DNA of 64,000 nucleotides from a virus: positions 1-64,000 of IMG/VR virus record IMGVR_UViG_3300035698_005082. The stretch is one strand, 5' to 3'. Both the position numbers and the translations under genes were made by a program. The notes under the pieces are model-generated. The model was given only the letters and a program-made list of their open reading frames with translations. It did no database searches and was not told where the DNA came from. This document shows, piece by piece, positions 62,340-64,000 of the stretch. Position 1 is the stretch's first letter. The number at the start of each line of letters is the position of its first letter.

Positions 62340-64000
62340 GACAAGAACAGATAGATCATTTAATAAGAAATAATATACCAGTTACTGAGGCTTCCATAAA
62401 GCATCTATCCAATACTGGTAACAATGACTTATTTATATCTGACATGAGGAATGGTTATATTTCATTGGGAATAGACGGCATTAATAATGCCTATAGTTTT
62501 ATAGCTAATCTATTCTCAGACTCTATGGTGGATAAGATTAGTCTACGGAATAGAGTTAAATACCTTGGTGATTCGATAGCAGAGCGCACAAGCGATATAG
62601 TTCTAGCTATAGATAACTTAAGAGAAGAGGTCGCCGCCGCAACAGTTCTTGAATCTACTATGAGCGGACAAACAGAAACGGTTCTAATGGACTTCTCTGA
62701 TCAATCATTAATATCTCATGAATCAGAAGGAGTAACCACACAAGGTGGAATACTTACAGTAGAGAATATAGATAACAAGGCTATTAAAAGTTCTGTAAGA
62801 ATAGAAGAGTATCCATTTTCCTCTATGAGTGCAGTTATGAGGTCTAGGACCTCTATTGACGACGCTAAGATAGAAGGCGTGTCTATTAGTGGAATTGGTT
62901 ACTTACCTAGTGTTAATGATATGGTTATAAATGCCGATAAGGCATTTAGAATTGAAGCTATTGCTGACCTCGACATCGAGAGAAGGATAGACTTAGTTAT
63001 TGATAGGGCCGACTCTAGTATGTTTAATCAAATTGAACTTGAAACTGAGCGTGCTCAGATGATATCTATATACTCTTCTAGTAATGGTATTGAGTATGTC
63101 TCGCGCACAGATAGTCCTAGATATATTAAAGACTCTGCAATACAAGTTGGCGCAATAACAGATAGGTTTATTAAGATAGTATTCCATAAGAGATCTAGAG
63201 ATGGCATTAAGAATGGAAACAATATCTATAATGTGTCTATTAAAGAACTATCATTCTTGAGAACTACATTTAGTGGTATGTCTACATTGGTAACTAATCC
63301 TATATCTGTCGAAGGTGCCTTTAGTAAACTAGCAATTAGTTCTTGTGACTCTACTAGCGAAGGTCTAGAGACAAAGATAGAATATAGTGTATCTATTAAC
63401 GAGCAGGAGTGGATACCAATACGCCCTGCCGGACGCACATATGGAGAAGATATAAATAAACCTTCTTACTTAAGTATAAATTCAAATGCTGAAAATAAAT
63501 TCATGGTTCTTAAGGATCAAACTGTTGTTAATAACACGGGCTCCTTTACCTCGCCCCTACCAGCAGACTTTATTAGATCTAATTATATAAGAATATTCGC
63601 AGACAACTTAACAGACTCATCTTCTGATTGGATATATAGTAGAGGAGTGTATAAGTCAGTAGGAATGTTATACAACACTACAACAATAGACTTTGGCACT
63701 AAAGAAATATCTTTAAATGGTAAATGGGTATCTGGAGAAGTAACATTATATCCAGACATATACCTAATAGAGGTAAAAGCAGAGAGCTATGCCAATATAA
63801 TACTTAATAAAGCAGGGAATATAGAAGACCTCGGCGGCGGAGAGTATGCCGTTGAATCAGCTACAGGAGTAATACACACAGTGTATGATCCAATCTTTCC
63901 ATACAATCATAGATACATAGTAGATACAATGTTTGATCTAGTATTTGGTAAAGAATTAATTGATAAAGATAACTATAACATTTATAATAAGGACTCGGAT
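62336..64000 (+). CDS. Paralogous large virion protein with discoidin-like segments, partial
   Basis: The reading frame starts with the ATG in the ATGA overlap at 62336 and stays open to the right edge (555 codons seen). It begins with a helical part (EQIDHLIRNNIPVTEASIKH; GINNAYSFIANLFSDSMVD). Beta-rich modules follow, with SIYSSSNGIEYVSRT and FIKIVFHKRSRDG, and later VSINEQEWIPIRPAG. The same order occurs in the previous protein. A later segment (EEVAAATVLES) suggests a coiled coil. It continues the fibre/baseplate-periphery module. The C-terminus is outside the window. Confidence 0.55.
   Translation, partial: MRQEQIDHLIRNNIPVTEASIKHLSNTGNNDLFISDMRNGYISLGIDGINNAYSFIANLFSDSMVDKISLRNRVKYLGDSIAERTSDIVLAIDNLREEVAAATVLESTMSGQTETVLMDFSDQSLISHESEGVTTQGGILTVENIDNKAIKSSVRIEEYPFSSMSAVMRSRTSIDDAKIEGVSISGIGYLPSVNDMVINADKAFRIEAIADLDIERRIDLVIDRADSSMFNQIELETERAQMISIYSSSNGIEYVSRTDSPRYIKDSAIQVGAITDRFIKIVFHKRSRDGIKNGNNIYNVSIKELSFLRTTFSGMSTLVTNPISVEGAFSKLAISSCDSTSEGLETKIEYSVSINEQEWIPIRPAGRTYGEDINKPSYLSINSNAENKFMVLKDQTVVNNTGSFTSPLPADFIRSNYIRIFADNLTDSSSDWIYSRGVYKSVGMLYNTTTIDFGTKEISLNGKWVSGEVTLYPDIYLIEVKAESYANIILNKAGNIEDLGGGEYAVESATGVIHTVYDPIFPYNHRYIVDTMFDLVFGKELIDKDNYNIYNKDSD

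Overview
This window is the late (structural) region of a large, AT-rich, contractile-tailed double-stranded DNA bacteriophage (a myovirus). Every supported gene lies on the + strand. Genes are packed end to end, mostly with ATGA, TAATG or TGATG start/stop overlaps. Recognisable parts include a large terminase subunit, a portal, a protease-scaffold, a major capsid protein, a tail sheath, a tail tube, a transglycosylase-bearing baseplate hub, gp25-like and J/gp6-like wedge proteins and long fibres. No host genes, tRNAs, insertion sequences or CRISPR arrays are visible. The host cannot be named from this sequence. The promoters look like the bacterial sigma70 type, and codon use is rich in AUA and AGA except in the high-copy virion genes.

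Layout. Positions 1-721 hold the end of a LamG-domain protein and a permuted NlpC/P60-like (papain-fold) protein. A terminator with an overlapping promoter follows (736-799). Positions 827-15075 form the packaging and head operon: Cys-cluster protein, TnsA-like nuclease, DEDDh exonuclease, glycine-rich membrane-like protein, TerL, four unassigned proteins, portal, protease-scaffold, a probable decoration protein and the major capsid protein. It closes with a strong terminator at 15106-15138. A second promoter (extended -10 at 15160-15168) opens another operon that runs past the right edge without a further clear terminator.

That second operon holds: beta-rich virion proteins and a 1736-residue adhesin (LamG, cadherin-like domain and BNR/Asp-box repeats; 15198-25535); a neck module (25565-27436); tail sheath and three tube-like proteins (27453-31256); a chaperone-like pair (31259-32257); a large internal protein split by a frame change (32250-36028); a 1547-residue protein; the baseplate hub and wedge (40668-49815); and fibre or baseplate-periphery proteins (49805-64000).

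The most unusual item is the 1547-residue protein at 36028-40671. It carries, in order, a DGxG motif, a K-x2-G-x3-K-x-G motif, an R-x-P motif, an Asp triad (DYDAD) and a following helix ending in STN. This order and spacing resemble the two double-psi beta-barrel catalytic halves of multisubunit and YonO/crAss-like RNA polymerases. I infer a single-chain, possibly virion-packaged and ejected RNA polymerase encoded where a tape-measure gene would be expected. Several other proteins (the exonuclease, the glycine-rich protein and the split protein) share hydrophobic glycine/alanine segments followed by acidic residues. They may form a set of internal virion proteins delivered with the DNA.
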